A stretch of DNA of 9,006 nucleotides from assembly GCA_018897225.1 (NCBI GenBank), contig JAHILC010000066.1:1-9006 (forward strand), given 5' to 3'. Shown here piece by piece: positions 1-7,422 of this stretch (position 1 is the stretch's first letter; each line of letters begins with the position of its first letter). The DNA comes from Actinomycetota bacterium (GTDB taxonomy: Bacteria > Actinomycetota > Humimicrobiia > Humimicrobiales > Humimicrobiaceae). A program made the position numbers and the translations under genes. The notes under the pieces were generated by a model that was not told the DNA's origin, searched no databases, and saw only the letters and a program-made list of their open reading frames with translations.

Positions 1-222
1 AATTATGTTTCCAGCATTACTTCCTATTTTTTTCCCGGCGTCATCTACTATTACTGTTAAACCCAGGCTACGCAGCATATCTGAAACATAATCTGCTATT
101 TGTTTTTCATCCCGGGAAGGACTTTTAATTTTCAGCAGTTCAAAAAATGTTTCAAGCAGCCTTTTTTTATTAATCAGGCCTATGAATTTACCGTCACTGA
201 CAGTTTTTTGCATTCTTACCAT
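1..222 (-). CDS. PepT-like M20 family peptidase, N-terminal fragment (continues off left edge)
   Basis: The first 74 codons of a gene that runs off the left edge in frame. Residues 17-74 resemble the N-terminus of PepT-like zinc aminopeptidases (TIGR01883 group of M20): INKKRLLETFFELLKIKSPS at 17-36, a helix with ADYVSDMLRSLG (43-54), and DDAGKKIGSNAGNII at 60-74, which is characteristic. The zinc ligands and catalytic residues lie beyond the edge, so activity cannot be judged. The ATG at 222 is the first start after an in-frame stop (TAA at 234-232). It gives about 15 residues more than typical homologues, which begin near MINK. The internal ATG 213 or even CTG 177 are alternatives. No clear Shine-Dalgarno site precedes 222. 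It lies 47 nt after the membrane protein gene. Confidence 0.8.
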   Translation of the reverse strand, partial: MVRMQKTVSDGKFIGLINKKRLLETFFELLKIKSPSRDEKQIADYVSDMLRSLGLTVIVDDAGKKIGSNAGNII

Positions 223-228
223 TTTATT

Positions 229-237
229 ATTTTACCA
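229..237 (-). promoter_or_regulatory. Possible extended -10 promoter for a leaderless PepT-like transcript
   Basis: TGGTAAAAT (TG, one base, then TAAAAT) sits in the 47-bp gap, the longest in the window. The hexamer ends 6 nt before ATG 222-220, so a start at the usual distance would fall on or next to the A of the ATG. No good -35 hexamer is seen (TGCCAG at 257-252 with a 17-bp spacer). In AT-rich DNA such matches arise by chance, so this is weak. Confidence 0.25.
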
Positions 238-269
238 TTACATTTAAATCGCTGGCATTTACCCGGATT

Positions 270-959
270 TTATTTTAGTTTATCATTTATCTTTTTCGTA
301 ACAATAACTCCCGCTATTCCGAATGCAAGCTGTACCAAAGCAATAATAAGTGAATTTAGAATAAGTTTAAAGAAAAAATCATAAAAAAATCCGAAAGGAA
401 AAATAGTTATTATAAGTGATCCCTCTGGAAAAGCCCAGTTCCCCTGCGGGAAGAAAATAAGGTGAAAATTTTCAAAAAGTTCAAAAAAATTGTTCCCAAA
501 AAAATATAATAATAAAAAAAAGAGTATAAAAACTGATGATGAAATTAAAAATATCAGGCTAATGCCACGAAGGAATTTATAAATTTTTTTAGTTATTAGA
601 TAAAGAATTAAAGCCAGTATTAGAAATATCGCAAGACAACAATAAAACAAAATAAATATCTTATTTAGAAGAATTTTAACATCCAGGAGATGGCTTATCT
701 CATTATCATTAAAATAATTAATATTTCCCTTTAATTTAAAGCTCTCGAATTCTTTTCCGGATTTAAAAAATTCAAAAACCTGCAGGGTTATCTTTGCAGT
801 ATCGCTGCGGTCAAGTATCTCGTATACGCCATTTTTCTCATATAGTTTGTTATAAAAATTAAAGTTATAAACTAAAAAAGTAAGGGAAGAAAATAGCAGA
901 ATTACAATAAGTAATGCCGAATTTAATCCAACAATAGTGTTCTTTATTTTAGTCTTAAT
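270..959 (-). CDS. DUF1461/TIGR01906 integral membrane protein, candidate lipoprotein intramolecular transacylase (Lit type), apparent ATT start
   Basis: Multi-pass membrane protein of 229 residues when read from ATT 959. The reading frame is open from the pyrG stop to 270. Predicted helices are at about 10-31, 100-122, 130-154 and 195-220, giving four. Family features are FNDNEISHLLDVK (83-95) after helix 1, and the block at 165-175 with FH, FFP and GNW between helices 3 and 4. Members of this family from Enterococcus and Bacillus are, as I recall, Lit, which moves an acyl chain within the N-terminal lipoprotein Cys to give lyso-form lipoproteins. Two essential histidines are reported there, and His90 and His166 here occupy matching motifs. 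The first conventional in-frame start, TTG 650, would delete helix 1 and the EISHLLDVK motif. AAGGA 6 nt before the ATT supports the longer form. Function is inferred from family; family assignment is firm, activity is not. Confidence 0.8.
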   Translation of the reverse strand: MKTKIKNTIVGLNSALLIVILLFSSLTFLVYNFNFYNKLYEKNGVYEILDRSDTAKITLQVFEFFKSGKEFESFKLKGNINYFNDNEISHLLDVKILLNKIFILFYCCLAIFLILALILYLITKKIYKFLRGISLIFLISSSVFILFFLLLYFFGNNFFELFENFHLIFFPQGNWAFPEGSLIITIFPFGFFYDFFFKLILNSLIIALVQLAFGIAGVIVTKKINDKLK

Positions 960-965
960 CTTTTT

Positions 966-970
966 TCCTT
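966..970 (-). promoter_or_regulatory. Ribosome binding site in front of an ATT start
   Basis: AAGGA lies 6 nt upstream of ATT 959-957, just after the pyrG stop codon. The spacing is ideal and there is no other start candidate at this distance. It is the main evidence that the downstream membrane protein begins at ATT. Confidence 0.55.
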
Positions 971-2584
971 TTATTTTTTAGAATTTTTTATTGAAGCGCT
1001 TACAAACTCCCGAAATAATGGATGAGGCCTGTCAGGCCTTGATTTAAATTCAGGATGAAACTGTACCCCAACAAACCAGGGATGATTTTTAATTTCAATT
1101 ATTTCTGCAAGGTTTTTTGCTGGATAAACTCCTGTAACAATCATGCCCGCAGAATCAAGAGCTTGCCTGAAGTCATTATTAAGCTCATATCTATGCCTGT
1201 GTCTTTCATTAACAAGCTCCTGCTGATAGGCTTTGCCAGCATTTGAATTCGGGGATAGCTTACATGGATAGCTTCCCAGCCGCATTGTACCACCCATATC
1301 ATCTATATCTTTTTGCTCAAGCATTAAGTCTATAACTGGATTTTGTGTTTCTTTATCAAATTCTGAACTGTTTGCATCTGTAAGGCCAAGAACATTTCTC
1401 GAAAACTCAATTACCGCGCACTGCATTCCAAGACAAATTCCAAAATAAGGAATTTTGTTTTCCCTTGCATATTTTACAGCATTAATTTTTCCATTTATCC
1501 CTCTTATTCCAAAACCTCCGGGAACAAGCAGCCCGTCAACATCCTTTAAGATTTTTCCACATTTTTCAATATCATTCAGCTCTTCAGAACTTATCCATTT
1601 TAGTTCTATATTCCTCTTACAGTAATACCCGCCGTGGTTTAGCGCTTCAACTATGCTAAGATATGCATCTTTTAATCCTGTGTATTTACCAACTATTCCA
1701 ATTTTAACTTTCCCCTCAAGGCTATTTATTACCTCGACCAGGTTTTTCCATTCCTTCATTTCAGAAACCCTATACTTCAGATTTAACTTATACATCACAA
1801 TTGAATCGAGTCCTTCTTTCTGGAGGTTAAGCGGAACTTCATAAAGATGTTTTACATCAATCGCATCTATTATTGCTTCCTGTTCTATATCACAGAAAAG
1901 GCTTATTTTATTTTTTAAATCTTCATTAAGTTTTAATTCGCTCCTGCAAATAATTACATCAGGCTGTATTCCAATACTTCTAAGTTCCTTTACGCTGTGC
2001 TGGGTTGGCTTTGTTTTAAGTTCTTCAGTAGTCGTTCTTAAAAATGGAACATAGGTAACATGGATATAAAGCACGTTTTCTTTTCCTATATCTTTTTTAA
2101 ATTGCCTGATAGCTTCCAGAAAAGGCAAACTTTCAATATCACCGACAGTACCGCCTATTTCTGTGATTACTATGTCAACTTTTTTTGATTCAAGTGTTTT
2201 TTTGATACAGCTTTTAATCTCATCTGTTACGTGAGGGATAACCTGCACTGTGGCACCCAGATAATCGCCTTTTCGTTCCTTGTCTATTACATTCTTATAA
2301 ACTTTTCCACTCGTAAAGTTGTTATATTTTGAAAGGTTTTCATCAATGAATCTTTCATAATGTCCAAGATCCAGGTCAGTTTCTCCACCGTCATCAGTTA
2401 CAAAAACCTCGCCATGCTGGAATGGATTCATAGTGCCGGGATCAATATTTATATAAGGATCAAATTTTTGAATGGTAACAGAAAAACCTCTTGATTTAAG
2501 CAGTCTCCCGAGTGATGCCGCGCATATTCCTTTCCCTAAAGATGAAAGCACGCCGCCAGTAATAAAAATGAACTTAGTTTCCAA
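971..2584 (-). CDS. pyrG: CTP synthase (TTG start)
   Basis: Makes CTP from UTP, ATP and glutamine, the last step of pyrimidine nucleotide synthesis; the enzyme is a cytosolic tetramer. The 537 residues match the family length. The N-terminal synthetase (amidoligase) domain, about 1-270, opens with [12 protein letters not shown] (8-19), the ATP-binding loop. It continues with [13 protein letters not shown] (42-54), [22 protein letters not shown] (split here by description, 57-78) and [11 protein letters not shown] (142-152). The C-terminal class I glutamine amidotransferase domain has the oxyanion loop PGGFG (355-359), nucleophile Cys384 in GICLGMQ, the RHRHRYE lid (461-467), and His510 and Glu512 in FHPEF. 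The TTG start is forced by an in-frame stop just upstream and has GGAGG ahead of it. Adjacency to recN resembles actinobacterial order. No attenuator-like leader is visible because the start lies inside recN, so PyrR- or slippage-type control upstream is not evident. Confidence 0.98.
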   Translation of the reverse strand: METKFIFITGGVLSSLGKGICAASLGRLLKSRGFSVTIQKFDPYINIDPGTMNPFQHGEVFVTDDGGETDLDLGHYERFIDENLSKYNNFTSGKVYKNVIDKERKGDYLGATVQVIPHVTDEIKSCIKKTLESKKVDIVITEIGGTVGDIESLPFLEAIRQFKKDIGKENVLYIHVTYVPFLRTTTEELKTKPTQHSVKELRSIGIQPDVIICRSELKLNEDLKNKISLFCDIEQEAIIDAIDVKHLYEVPLNLQKEGLDSIVMYKLNLKYRVSEMKEWKNLVEVINSLEGKVKIGIVGKYTGLKDAYLSIVEALNHGGYYCKRNIELKWISSEELNDIEKCGKILKDVDGLLVPGGFGIRGINGKINAVKYARENKIPYFGICLGMQCAVIEFSRNVLGLTDANSSEFDKETQNPVIDLMLEQKDIDDMGGTMRLGSYPCKLSPNSNAGKAYQQELVNERHRHRYELNNDFRQALDSAGMIVTGVYPAKNLAEIIEIKNHPWFVGVQFHPEFKSRPDRPHPLFREFVSASIKNSKK

Positions 2585-4367
2585 TTTTTATTTTTTCCTC
2601 CATTAAATCTTTTTTAATTCTTTTTGTCTGCTCCAAGAGTTCCTCTGCATGCATAATAGAAATACTGCTTTCTTCCATTCCACTCAGCATTCGTGAGAGT
2701 TCCTTAACTTTCTTGCCATTGTCCAGCTTGGTAATTTTAATCTTTGTTCTGCTATTTTCCTCAAACTTGTCTATGAAATAATGGTGATCTGAGAAAGCTG
2801 CAATTTGTGGTAGATGAGTTATGCAAATAACCTGGCAGTTTTTTGAAATCTTGTGTAATTTTTTTCCAACGACTATTGCCGTGGCTCCGCCAATTCCTGT
2901 ATCAATCTCATCAAAAACCATAGCGCTTATATTATCCATGCCGCTTATTATGGATTTTAATGCAAGCATTATTCTGGAAATCTCACCACCTGACGCAATT
3001 TTCCTTAATGGTTTTACACTTTCTCCGAGGTTAAGTGAAATTAAAAATTCAATTGAATCAATACCATTTTGGCCGAACCTGACTGTTTGGCCATCTATTT
3101 CTAAAGCCCAAGAATTATTTTCTGCGGCAGTATAGGCATTGCTTATCTTAAATTCTGCAGTTTTTAAATTTAAATTTTCAAGCTCCAGCCTTATTTCACT
3201 TTCAAGAATCTTTATTATTCTATTTCTTGTTTCAGATAATTCGAGGGCATTTTCTTTCAAAACATCTCTTGTTAATTCAAAATCTTTTTTCTTTATTCCA
3301 ATTTCATTATCTAAATTCTCAAAATTATTAATTTCTTCTCTTAGTTCTAAAACATAAAGAATTATCTCAGGCAAGCTTTTATTATATTTTCTTTTTAGCT
3401 CTGAAATTCTATATAATCTCTCCTGGATTTCATCCAGTCTTTCCGCACTGAATTCAAGTTCACCAATATATGAATTAAGATAGCGATTAAGCTCGCTTAG
3501 TACCAGATTTAAATTCCCGACATCCTCGCTAAACTTAATAAATCTCCTGTCTATTTGAAATAAGTCTGAAACAGACTTATTCAACAATGCCAGATCGTCA
3601 ATAAGAGCTGCCTGCCGGGTTTGGTGGTTTGCTGTTTCAGTTCCATTCAGTAAGCTGATTGAATAGCTGCAAAGATTGTAAATCTTCTCATAATTTTTAA
3701 GAACGTTTTTTTCATTTTCAAGTTCTTCTTCTTCGTTTTCCTTCAACTTCAACTTTTCAATCTCATCAAGCCTGTACTTTAAATCTGACAGCCTAATTTC
3801 TTTTTCAACCTGTTTTTTCAATAGCTCATCCATCTGTTTTTTTGCATTGATAAAATTCTTGTAGCTTTTTTGATATTGGAGCTTGATATTTTTAACATCT
3901 GCCTTGCCAAAGCTGTCTATTATATCAATGTGTGTATCTTCGTCAAGTAATGATTGGTGATCATGCTGGCCGTGCAGGTCAAGAAAGTTTTTTCCAAGGT
4001 TTTTTAAAGTGCTTACCTGTGTAAATATGCCATTTATAAACGCTCTGTTTTTACCAAGCTTGTTAACTTCCCTGCTAATTACGATATCGTCGGCAGAATC
4101 ATTTTCATAAAGAATATTTTCATCTTTTAAAAAATTTAGCGCTTTTTCATTTTTACTGAAATCAAAATAACCCTGAACAATCAGTTTTTCTTCATTTTCC
4201 CTGATAAGATCACTGTCTGCTCTTTCACCTATAAGCAGATTAATTGCTTCGATTATCAGTGTCTTGCCTGCTCCTGTTTCACCGGTTAAGATATTGAGGC
4301 CGTTACCAAATTTAACAGTAACATCGTCTATTACCGCAAAATTTCTAACCTGTAGTTCTTTTAACAT
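2574..4367 (-). CDS. recN: DNA repair protein RecN (SMC-like ATPase)
   Basis: SMC-family ATPase that acts early in double-strand-break repair by holding DNA ends and supporting RecA recombination. It has an N-terminal ATPase half with Walker A GETGAGKT (29-36) and the RecN-typical [13 protein letters not shown] (129-141). A long Glu/Lys-rich coiled-coil region follows from about 160 to 380. The C-terminal half has the ABC signature SGGEIS (459-464), Walker B MVFDEID (483-489), then DTGIGG and the THLPQIAA switch motif. At 597 residues it is a little longer than B. subtilis RecN but within family range. It starts at ATG 4367, 28 nt after nad[14 protein letters not shown] is the canonical N-terminus, though no Shine-Dalgarno site is visible. 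No argR lies upstream, unlike in Bacillota. Its last 11 nt overlap the start of pyrG. Confidence 0.97.
   Translation of the reverse strand: MLKELQVRNFAVIDDVTVKFGNGLNILTGETGAGKTLIIEAINLLIGERADSDLIRENEEKLIVQGYFDFSKNEKALNFLKDENILYENDSADDIVISREVNKLGKNRAFINGIFTQVSTLKNLGKNFLDLHGQHDHQSLLDEDTHIDIIDSFGKADVKNIKLQYQKSYKNFINAKKQMDELLKKQVEKEIRLSDLKYRLDEIEKLKLKENEEEELENEKNVLKNYEKIYNLCSYSISLLNGTETANHQTRQAALIDDLALLNKSVSDLFQIDRRFIKFSEDVGNLNLVLSELNRYLNSYIGELEFSAERLDEIQERLYRISELKRKYNKSLPEIILYVLELREEINNFENLDNEIGIKKKDFELTRDVLKENALELSETRNRIIKILESEIRLELENLNLKTAEFKISNAYTAAENNSWALEIDGQTVRFGQNGIDSIEFLISLNLGESVKPLRKIASGGEISRIMLALKSIISGMDNISAMVFDEIDTGIGGATAIVVGKKLHKISKNCQVICITHLPQIAAFSDHHYFIDKFEENSRTKIKITKLDNGKKVKELSRMLSGMEESSISIMHAEELLEQTKRIKKDLMEEKIKIGN
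2597..2601 (-). promoter_or_regulatory. Ribosome binding site deciding the pyrG TTG start
   Basis: GGAGG lies inside the 3' end of recN, 12 nt upstream of the TTG at 2584. An in-frame TAA at 2590-2588 excludes any earlier start, so this site and the TTG fix the pyrG N-terminus. The spacing is slightly long. Confidence 0.55.
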
Positions 4368-4395
4368 AAATCAAAATAAATATTTTTTGGAGCAA

Positions 4396-5259
4396 TTATT
4401 TCAGTAGTTTTTCTTTAAAATTTTTAAAGAAAGCATTGTTATTAAAAGTAACAAAATTTAATTTTAATTTTGATTTCTTTATTTTAAGAATATCGTCTGA
4501 TTTTATGTTTATTTTTTGTCTTATGCCATCGATACTTAAGCAGTCATTCTCATTTTTAGTCTTAATTTGAATTTTTATCTTATTTTCAGTATTCAAAACC
4601 ATACTTCGAGTAAAAAGATTGTGCGCGCATAGTGGAGTTATTATTATTACCTGATTCTTTGGTTCTACAATTGGGCCGCCTGCAGATAAAGAATATGCAG
4701 TTGACCCCGTTGGAGTAGCAATGATTAAGCCATCTGCCCTGAAATTGATAAACTTAAAATCGTTTATTAAAATTTCAAGGTCTATTATCTTTGACATCAA
4801 GTTTCTGTTTATAGTAAATTCGTTTAAAGCAATAAATGTCAAATCCTTTTCTTTTATTATCTTTCCGTCCCTGTATAATTCCAGCTCAAGGAGAATTCTT
4901 TCTTCAATTTTATAATTACCTGCCAGTAGTTTATCAATTGCATTTTTAAAATCATTCAAACTTACTTCTGCAAGAAATCCCAGATTGCCGACATTGACGC
5001 CCAAAAGTGGTGTTCCCCTGTTGAAGCAGTAACGCGCAGCCCGCAGGAAAGTTCCATCTCCGCCTAACGAGATCAGGCATTCTATTGCGGACTCAAACTC
5101 TTTTGGAGAAAGAGAAGGCAAGTCAAATTTGACAGGTAATATCTCGTCTTTAAGCAATGCAACTTCTATTTTTTTTGCAGACAAATAATCATAAAGCTCT
5201 TTTGCAATTCTTAAAGCTCTACGGGTTTTGTTGTTAGAAATAAGTCCTATTCTTTTCAT
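4396..5259 (-). CDS. nadK: NAD kinase
   Basis: Phosphorylates NAD to NADP and sets the NADP(H) pool for biosynthesis and redox defence; cytosolic. The 287-residue protein has the complete family pattern: the GGDGT motif at 66-70 with the catalytic Asp68, GVNVGNLGFL (87-96), the NE motif (N146-E147), and the glycine-rich block at 176-198 containing DGLIIATPTGSTAYSLSAGG. The ATG shares bases with the TGA of tlyA (ATGA overlap), and no clear Shine-Dalgarno site is present, so translation is probably coupled to tlyA. The tlyA-nadK pair is widely conserved in Gram-positive and actinobacterial genomes. The last 30 residues are Lys, Phe and Asn rich and poorly constrained. Confidence 0.97.
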   Translation of the reverse strand: MKRIGLISNNKTRRALRIAKELYDYLSAKKIEVALLKDEILPVKFDLPSLSPKEFESAIECLISLGGDGTFLRAARYCFNRGTPLLGVNVGNLGFLAEVSLNDFKNAIDKLLAGNYKIEERILLELELYRDGKIIKEKDLTFIALNEFTINRNLMSKIIDLEILINDFKFINFRADGLIIATPTGSTAYSLSAGGPIVEPKNQVIIITPLCAHNLFTRSMVLNTENKIKIQIKTKNENDCLSIDGIRQKINIKSDDILKIKKSKLKLNFVTFNNNAFFKNFKEKLLK

Positions 5260-6104
5260 GTAAAATATTTATGTGCTTCTTCAACAATATCAGTAATTAT
5301 TTTATCATAGTTTAGCTCAGTTTTTTTATTATTTATTTCGGTTATTTTATTTTTTTTAATTGTTTTCTTGACCAAGAACCAGAATTCGATATTTCCTTTT
5401 GCACCTTTCAGTTTTGAAAAAGTAATACTTTTTATCTCAACGCCGCAAATTTTTACTGCCGCTATTACCTCCTGAAGAGTTTTTTGATGAAGTTCTTTGC
5501 TTCTAATCACCCCACCTTTTTGGACATCTTCTCTTGCAGCCTCAAACTGCGGTTTTATAAGGATAAGTATTACCCCATTATCTGACGTTATATCAAGCAG
5601 GTTTTTAAATATTGTTTTTACTGATATAAATGAAACATCAACCACTGTAATATCTGAAAGAAAAGGAATTTTTTGGGGTGAAATATTCCGGATGTTTGTC
5701 CTTTCCATCACAATAACTTTTGGTGATTGCCTTAAATTCCAGGAAAGCTGACCGTACCCAACATCAATTGCCAGGACTTTATCGGCGCCTGATTGCAAAA
5801 GAAAATCTGTAAAACCACCGGTTGAAGAGCCTACATCTATTGCTTTTTTGCCCCGGGCATTTAACCCAAAGTCTAAAAAAACTTTTTCCAGTTTGACGCC
5901 TCCCCTTGAAACATAAGGCATATCTTCAATAATTTCTACTGAAGCGCTCCTTGCAACAAGTGTTCCTGCTTTATCAATCTTTTTACCATCTACAAGAACT
6001 TTTCCAGCAAGAATTATTGCTTCAGCTTCTTTAAGGGTCGAGATAAGAATTCTTTCAACTAGCACATCTGCAAGTTTTTTATGCGTGTTTTTGGATACAT
6101 TCAA
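5256..6104 (-). CDS. tlyA: TlyA family rRNA 2'-O-methyltransferase (TTG start)
   Basis: SAM-dependent RNA ribose methyltransferase; the mycobacterial homologue modifies 16S and 23S rRNA and affects capreomycin sensitivity. The old name hemolysin A reflects heterologous assays. An N-terminal S4 RNA-binding domain covers about residues 9-58, followed by a short linker and an FtsJ-like Rossmann domain. The SAM-binding motif is DVGSSTGGFTD (90-100). The catalytic K-D-K-E set is intact as K71 (RGGVKLEK), D156 (VVDVSFIS), K184 (IKPQFE) and E240 (GNIEFW). About 35 extra C-terminal residues are rich in Lys and Asn and look less conserved. The start is TTG at 6104, 4 nt after the ispA stop, with AAGAG about 9 nt upstream; no ATG in frame precedes the S4 domain. 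The end overlaps nadK by 4 nt (ATGA). The 282-residue length is slightly above the family norm. Confidence 0.95.
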   Translation of the reverse strand: MNVSKNTHKKLADVLVERILISTLKEAEAIILAGKVLVDGKKIDKAGTLVARSASVEIIEDMPYVSRGGVKLEKVFLDFGLNARGKKAIDVGSSTGGFTDFLLQSGADKVLAIDVGYGQLSWNLRQSPKVIVMERTNIRNISPQKIPFLSDITVVDVSFISVKTIFKNLLDITSDNGVILILIKPQFEAAREDVQKGGVIRSKELHQKTLQEVIAAVKICGVEIKSITFSKLKGAKGNIEFWFLVKKTIKKNKITEINNKKTELNYDKIITDIVEEAHKYFT

Positions 6105-6108
6105 TTAT

Positions 6109-6990
6109 TTAACTCTTTCTTAAAAGTAAAAAATTAGCAATTTTTATAAGCCACTCGCTATTAATTTCCATACTTTTAACAATATTTATGGCTTCGCTAA
6201 CTTTTTTTTCAGCAATTTTTCGGGATTTTTCCATACCAAACATGCTTGGAAAAGTATTTTTATTCTGCAATGAATCTTTTCCTGCTGTTTTTCCGATATC
6301 TTCACTTGAAGAAACCACATCCAGGATATCGTCAGTTATCTGAAAAGCCATGCCTATATTTTCAGCATAACGAGTGAATTTATTCATATGACCCTGACTT
6401 GCATTACATAAAATTGCTCCGCATCTGACAGCAGCAATTATCAGTTTTCCAGTTTTATTTTTGTGCATGCACATAAGTTTCCGCCTGGTTATTTCTTTAC
6501 CTGTATAAAAAACATCCACAGTTTGCCCTGCTACCATGCCGAGCGCACCGGAAGCTTGACCGATTTCAGCCAGCGCTTCTATTATCTTTTCGCTTTCTGA
6601 TTGTTGATATTTCAGGATAATATTGAAAGCTTCGGCAAATAAAGCATCCCCAGCCAGTATTGCAATGTCCTCACCAAAAATCTTATGACATGTGGGTTTT
6701 CCCCTTCTTAAATCATCATTATCTATGGAAGGAAGATCATCATGAATAAGCGAGTATGTATGAATTAATTCTATAGCACAAGCGGTTGGCGCAACGTCTT
6801 CGTACCTGCATCCGAGGCTTCCTGCAACAGCCAGGCATAAAACAGGCCTGAACCTTTTACCGCCATTTTTTAGGCTGTATGAAATGGCCTTTCTTAAAAT
6901 TTCTGGAGATGTTTTATAATCCTTAATATATATGTTAAGTTTTTCATTAATTATTTTTACTAAAAAATCAGGATATAAGTATTTTTTCAT
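6109..6990 (-). CDS. ispA: Polyprenyl synthetase, farnesyl-diphosphate-synthase type
   Basis: Cytosolic trans-prenyltransferase that condenses isopentenyl diphosphate with allylic diphosphates; the product feeds quinone, undecaprenyl and other isoprenoid synthesis. The protein is 293 residues, the length of bacterial IspA. Visible motifs are GGKRFRP (43-49, diphosphate binding), the first Asp-rich motif DDLPSID at 84-90 with the four-residue spacing typical of bacterial FPP synthases, the RRGKPTCH stretch after it, NKTGKLI (178-184) and the second Asp-rich motif DDILD (220-224). The aromatic residue five positions before the first motif (Tyr79, in YSLIHDD) is the same as in E. coli IspA and suggests a C15 product; a C20 product cannot be excluded. 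No Shine-Dalgarno sequence is obvious before the ATG, so initiation may rely on coupling to nusB, 15 nt upstream. The usual neighbours xseB and dxs are absent. Confidence 0.95.
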   Translation of the reverse strand: MKKYLYPDFLVKIINEKLNIYIKDYKTSPEILRKAISYSLKNGGKRFRPVLCLAVAGSLGCRYEDVAPTACAIELIHTYSLIHDDLPSIDNDDLRRGKPTCHKIFGEDIAILAGDALFAEAFNIILKYQQSESEKIIEALAEIGQASGALGMVAGQTVDVFYTGKEITRRKLMCMHKNKTGKLIIAAVRCGAILCNASQGHMNKFTRYAENIGMAFQITDDILDVVSSSEDIGKTAGKDSLQNKNTFPSMFGMEKSRKIAEKKVSEAINIVKSMEINSEWLIKIANFLLLRKS

Positions 6991-7005
6991 GGCAATTTTT
7001 AAAAA

Positions 7006-7422
7006 TTAGATTAGTTTTCCTCCGATATTTGCTAAGATTTTTCCAAGTATTCCATTAATGAATTTAGGAGTATCTTCTTTTTGGCCAAGTGATTTTGCTA
7101 TTTCTATTGCTTCATCTACTGAAACTTTTAAAGGGATATCTTTTTCGAAAAGCATTTCGTAAATAGCAACTCTCAGAATATTTCTGTCTATAATTGCTAT
7201 TCGTTCAATTGTCCAATTTTCAACTACACCTACTATTTCTTTGTCAATTGCTTTTCTGTTTTTATTTACACCAATTACAAGTTCTAATGCAAATTCATCT
7301 ATTTTCTTTCCAAAATCTATTTCATTTTTTAAAACTTCTTCAGAATCTTTTCCCAGCAAATCACTCTGGTATAGCACTATTACTGCTGCTTCCCTGCTTT
7401 TTCTTCGGGTAATTTTAACCAT
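7006..7422 (-). CDS. nusB: Transcription antitermination factor NusB
   Basis: NusB pairs with NusE (ribosomal protein S10), binds boxA RNA and keeps RNA polymerase processive on rRNA operons. The protein is an all-helical 138 residues, the usual size. Diagnostic elements are the basic N-terminus RRKSREAAVIVLYQ (6-19), the NW at 69-70, DRNILR (79-84), IYEMLF after it, the VDEAIEIAK helix (102-110) and FINGIL (121-126). The ATG begins on the base after the efp TAA, with a purine-rich AGAGTGAG stretch upstream inside efp. The gene normally precedes xseA/xseB in Bacillota; here it is followed directly by ispA after 15 nt. Confidence 0.97.
   Translation of the reverse strand: MVKITRRKSREAAVIVLYQSDLLGKDSEEVLKNEIDFGKKIDEFALELVIGVNKNRKAIDKEIVGVVENWTIERIAIIDRNILRVAIYEMLFEKDIPLKVSVDEAIEIAKSLGQKEDTPKFINGILGKILANIGGKLI

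Noticed and set aside
216..239. Repeated AATGGTAA (239-232 and 223-216) before the PepT-like gene
   Set aside because: An 8-nt repeat in AT-rich sequence is expected by chance, and one copy overlaps the start codon. I see no operator-like symmetry.
223..269. Terminator after the membrane protein gene
   Set aside because: No GC-rich stem followed by a U-run is present on the minus strand in this 47-bp gap.
100..384. Plus-strand open frame of 94 codons with hydrophobic composition
   Set aside because: It lies antisense to the PepT-like fragment and the membrane protein gene. Its hydrophobicity comes from the A-rich complementary strand, and no family is recognisable.
270..650. Short 126-residue membrane protein starting at TTG 650
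   Set aside because: This is only the 3' part of the gene. The open frame upstream carries family-conserved residues and the first helix, so the truncated form is not the real gene.
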